Source: Nostoc sp. CHAB 5834 (GTDB lineage: Bacteria > Cyanobacteriota > Cyanobacteriia > Cyanobacteriales > Nostocaceae). Taken from it: a DNA stretch of 63,376 nt. Each line of letters begins with the position of its first letter. Positions within the stretch are counted from its first letter, which is position 1. A program made the translations under genes and the position numbers. Positions 61,912-63,376 of this stretch are shown here, piece by piece. The stretch lies in NCBI GenBank assembly GCA_020829485.1, contig JAIVFU010000037.1, forward strand, positions 1-63,376, written 5' to 3'. The notes beneath the pieces were generated by a model that was not told where the DNA came from, searched no databases, and saw only the letters and a program-made list of their open reading frames with translations.

Positions 61912-62988
61912 TTAATGAACTGTCCCTCTCAATGATTCAGCATCAACGGGTTTAATTAGGAAAGTCTGCAATAAATGCCCAACAATGGAGGCGATCAAGG
62001 GTACTTTTTGGCAGAATTTTACAACTGGTGAGCGATTGCTCTTGTTAATCTCTGCTAGTTTCAAATTAAGGTCAGAACACTTCTCCAACCGTTGGAAGAA
62101 CTCTGGATGATTTGTATTCAAAATCAAAGGAAATGCCCCTGCGGCGGTGTTATTCGTCTCTTGAATGACTCTGGTATTATATTCGCGCGGATCTATCCCA
62201 ATGGATTGATAAAACGTTGCGCGTTCAAATACTGTCAAGGTGTGAGTAGCAAAAACACTCAATAAAAAGAAACGCACCCATAATCTAGCTCTCCAATTGT
62301 TCCATAGTTGAGGTTGCGATCGCAGCAGCGCTTTAAAGAAATCTCCATGTCGATTTTCATCCTGACACCAACTTTCAAACTTACGGAATAGTGGATAAAT
62401 TTGGTGTTCTGGATGTTTCTCCATGTGGCGATACACCAAGATGTAGCGCCAGTAGCCAATTTTCTCAGACAGGTAGACTGTGTAAATAATCCACTCTGGT
62501 GGAAAGAAGGTATAAGTGCGATTTTTGGTTAAATAACTTAAGTCGAGGGAAAGATTAAAATCTGCCATTGACTTATTTAAAAATCCCGCATGGCGTGCTT
62601 CATCCCGCGCCATAAAATTAAAAGCATCCGCCAAAATCGGATTGCGGTTTTTCAGACGGCGTGATAGCTCTTTAAACAACAGAAAACCAGAAAACTCTGA
62701 AGTACAGGAACGTTCCAGGAAGTCAATAAAGGCGACGCGCGTTTCTCCATCAATGTGATCCCAACACTGCTGAAATTCTTCATCACGGACAAAGTGATGA
62801 CGGTTATAGTCAGCTCGTAACTCCTCTACAATTGCCAGTAACTCAGCTTCCTGAGACGAAATATCCAACTGCGCCGCAGCTTCAAAGTCAGTAGTATAAA
62901 ACCTCGGTGTTAATAATGTTTCTTGAACAGGCGCTTTTACACCTGGTTTTAGCAACTCAGGTTCGGAGGTTTCCAGAGACTTAACCAT
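61912..62988 (-). CDS. acsF: Mg-protoporphyrin IX monomethyl ester oxidative cyclase
   Basis: AcsF is the aerobic diiron cyclase that forms the isocyclic ring of chlorophyll, on the thylakoid or cytoplasmic membrane. The 358-residue product starts with a variable tail and continues TLLTPRFYTTDFEAAAQLDI. The diiron ligands lie in SEFSGFLLFKELSRRL and FNFMARDEARHAGF, and later WCQDENRHGDFFKALL. Length matches cyanobacterial AcsF. Organisms with two copies use one under low oxygen; a second copy is not in this window. It is transcribed away from the right-hand repeat. Confidence 0.97.
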   Translation of the reverse strand: MVKSLETSEPELLKPGVKAPVQETLLTPRFYTTDFEAAAQLDISSQEAELLAIVEELRADYNRHHFVRDEEFQQCWDHIDGETRVAFIDFLERSCTSEFSGFLLFKELSRRLKNRNPILADAFNFMARDEARHAGFLNKSMADFNLSLDLSYLTKNRTYTFFPPEWIIYTVYLSEKIGYWRYILVYRHMEKHPEHQIYPLFRKFESWCQDENRHGDFFKALLRSQPQLWNNWRARLWVRFFLLSVFATHTLTVFERATFYQSIGIDPREYNTRVIQETNNTAAGAFPLILNTNHPEFFQRLEKCSDLNLKLAEINKSNRSPVVKFCQKVPLIASIVGHLLQTFLIKPVDAESLRGTVH

Positions 62989-63249
62989 AAGAATCCTTTG
63001 ATTATTTCATCCTTTAAAAGTTATATAAGCATAAAAAGTTGTTTCTAGACATCAGTTAAATTATTGAGAGTAAATTGTGAGAAATAAACTTATTACCCGT
63101 TGTTTCGGGAGAGTTTAAATGCCTATTCCCCAATCAGTTTTGTTACTACTCAACTAGGATGTGTCTAAGGGTGAAAATTAGAAAAATATAAATAAATACT
63201 AATATCTTTATAGTTATATATGAATTAATAGTTAAATAATCTTAGGAGA
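62989..63249. other. Upstream region of acsF
   Basis: AT-rich non-coding DNA that should hold the acsF promoter on the minus strand. No regulatory site is recognised. AGGAGAAACA at 63244-63253 on the plus strand adjoins the terminal repeat. Confidence 0.4.
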
Positions 63250-63376
63250 AACAATACCTTAGCCAATTTACGAGGGTTCAATGCCTGTAGAAACGGGATG
63301 AATACGCCCTAAAGAAGTAAGCTTGGCAAAAATCTGGGTTAATAAAATAGGCTCAGGCATTTCGGGAAGCATTTTT
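63250..63376. repeat. Right arm of the exact 127-bp terminal inverted repeat
   Basis: These bases are the exact inverse of 1-127. On the minus strand they encode the same C-terminal fragment (63268-63375, ending [10 protein letters not shown]) as the left arm. The window therefore ends inside the same repeat at both sides. Confidence 0.9.

Overview
The window is chromosomal DNA from a filamentous, heterocyst-forming cyanobacterium of the Nostoc/Anabaena type. The best evidence is an intact hetR (4170-5069, minus), the master regulator of heterocyst differentiation. It is supported by acsF (chlorophyll synthesis), a thylakoid-type ftsH, dozens of HIP1 octamers (GCGATCGC) and many small palindromic repeats of the kind found in these genomes. 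The first and last 127 bases are an exact inverted repeat that stops abruptly. That length equals a common assembler k-mer, so the window is probably one whole contig ending in two copies of a dispersed repeat.

Layout. 0-5 kb: moaA and rpsD converge, followed by an IS200/IS605-type remnant, a secreted Cys-repeat protein and hetR. 5-13 kb: a 2-kb repeat-rich gap, an unusual coiled-coil/EamA fusion, a PiT phosphate transporter and a zinc alcohol dehydrogenase. 13-18 kb: an HTH/PIN toxin-antitoxin pair, a GNAT acetyltransferase and a three-gene TerD cluster, one gene of which is fused to a vWA domain. 18-25 kb: PBP4-type DacB, an acidic TerB-like protein, acetolactate synthase with an extra zinc ribbon, an MFS exporter and a small alpha/beta-hydrolase-like protein. 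26-31 kb: a ferrochelatase-like protein with a His tail, an FMN reductase and ftsH. 31-36 kb: an ATPase/RloB (AbiL-like) defence pair, topA with a decayed second copy behind it, and a RelE-type toxin-antitoxin pair. 36-41 kb: a phosphoribosyltransferase, a GPH sugar symporter, then a two-gene operon of an HsdR_N-like nuclease domain fused to a ParA ATPase plus a ParB-like partner. 41-47 kb: rtcA, a pseudogene split by a MITE, a TPR protein, a stretch of gene fragments and aspartate kinase. 47-56 kb: a kinase-TPR protein, a CorA transporter between inverted repeats, an acyl-CoA synthetase, a PIN toxin-antitoxin pair, and a pentapeptide-repeat membrane protein. 56-63 kb: a CBM20-SGNH-DUF1796 protein, a microviridin-type graspetide cluster (precursor with three cores plus MdnB- and MdnC-like ATP-grasp ligases), and acsF.

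Housekeeping genes (moaA, rpsD, ilvB, dacB, topA, lysC, ftsH, acsF) are mixed with accessory islands: defence and toxin-antitoxin genes, the ParA/nuclease operon and the RiPP cluster. Palindromic mobile repeats have repeatedly inserted next to or inside genes. Several insertions can be read exactly from their target-site duplications; one splits an FAD-linked oxidase whose frame is restored when the element is removed in silico.

The two best candidates for new biology are the nuclease-ParA/ParB-like operon (39249-41395) and the three-core graspetide precursor (59024-59311). All functions are assigned by reading protein motifs from memory of the families; no database search was run.
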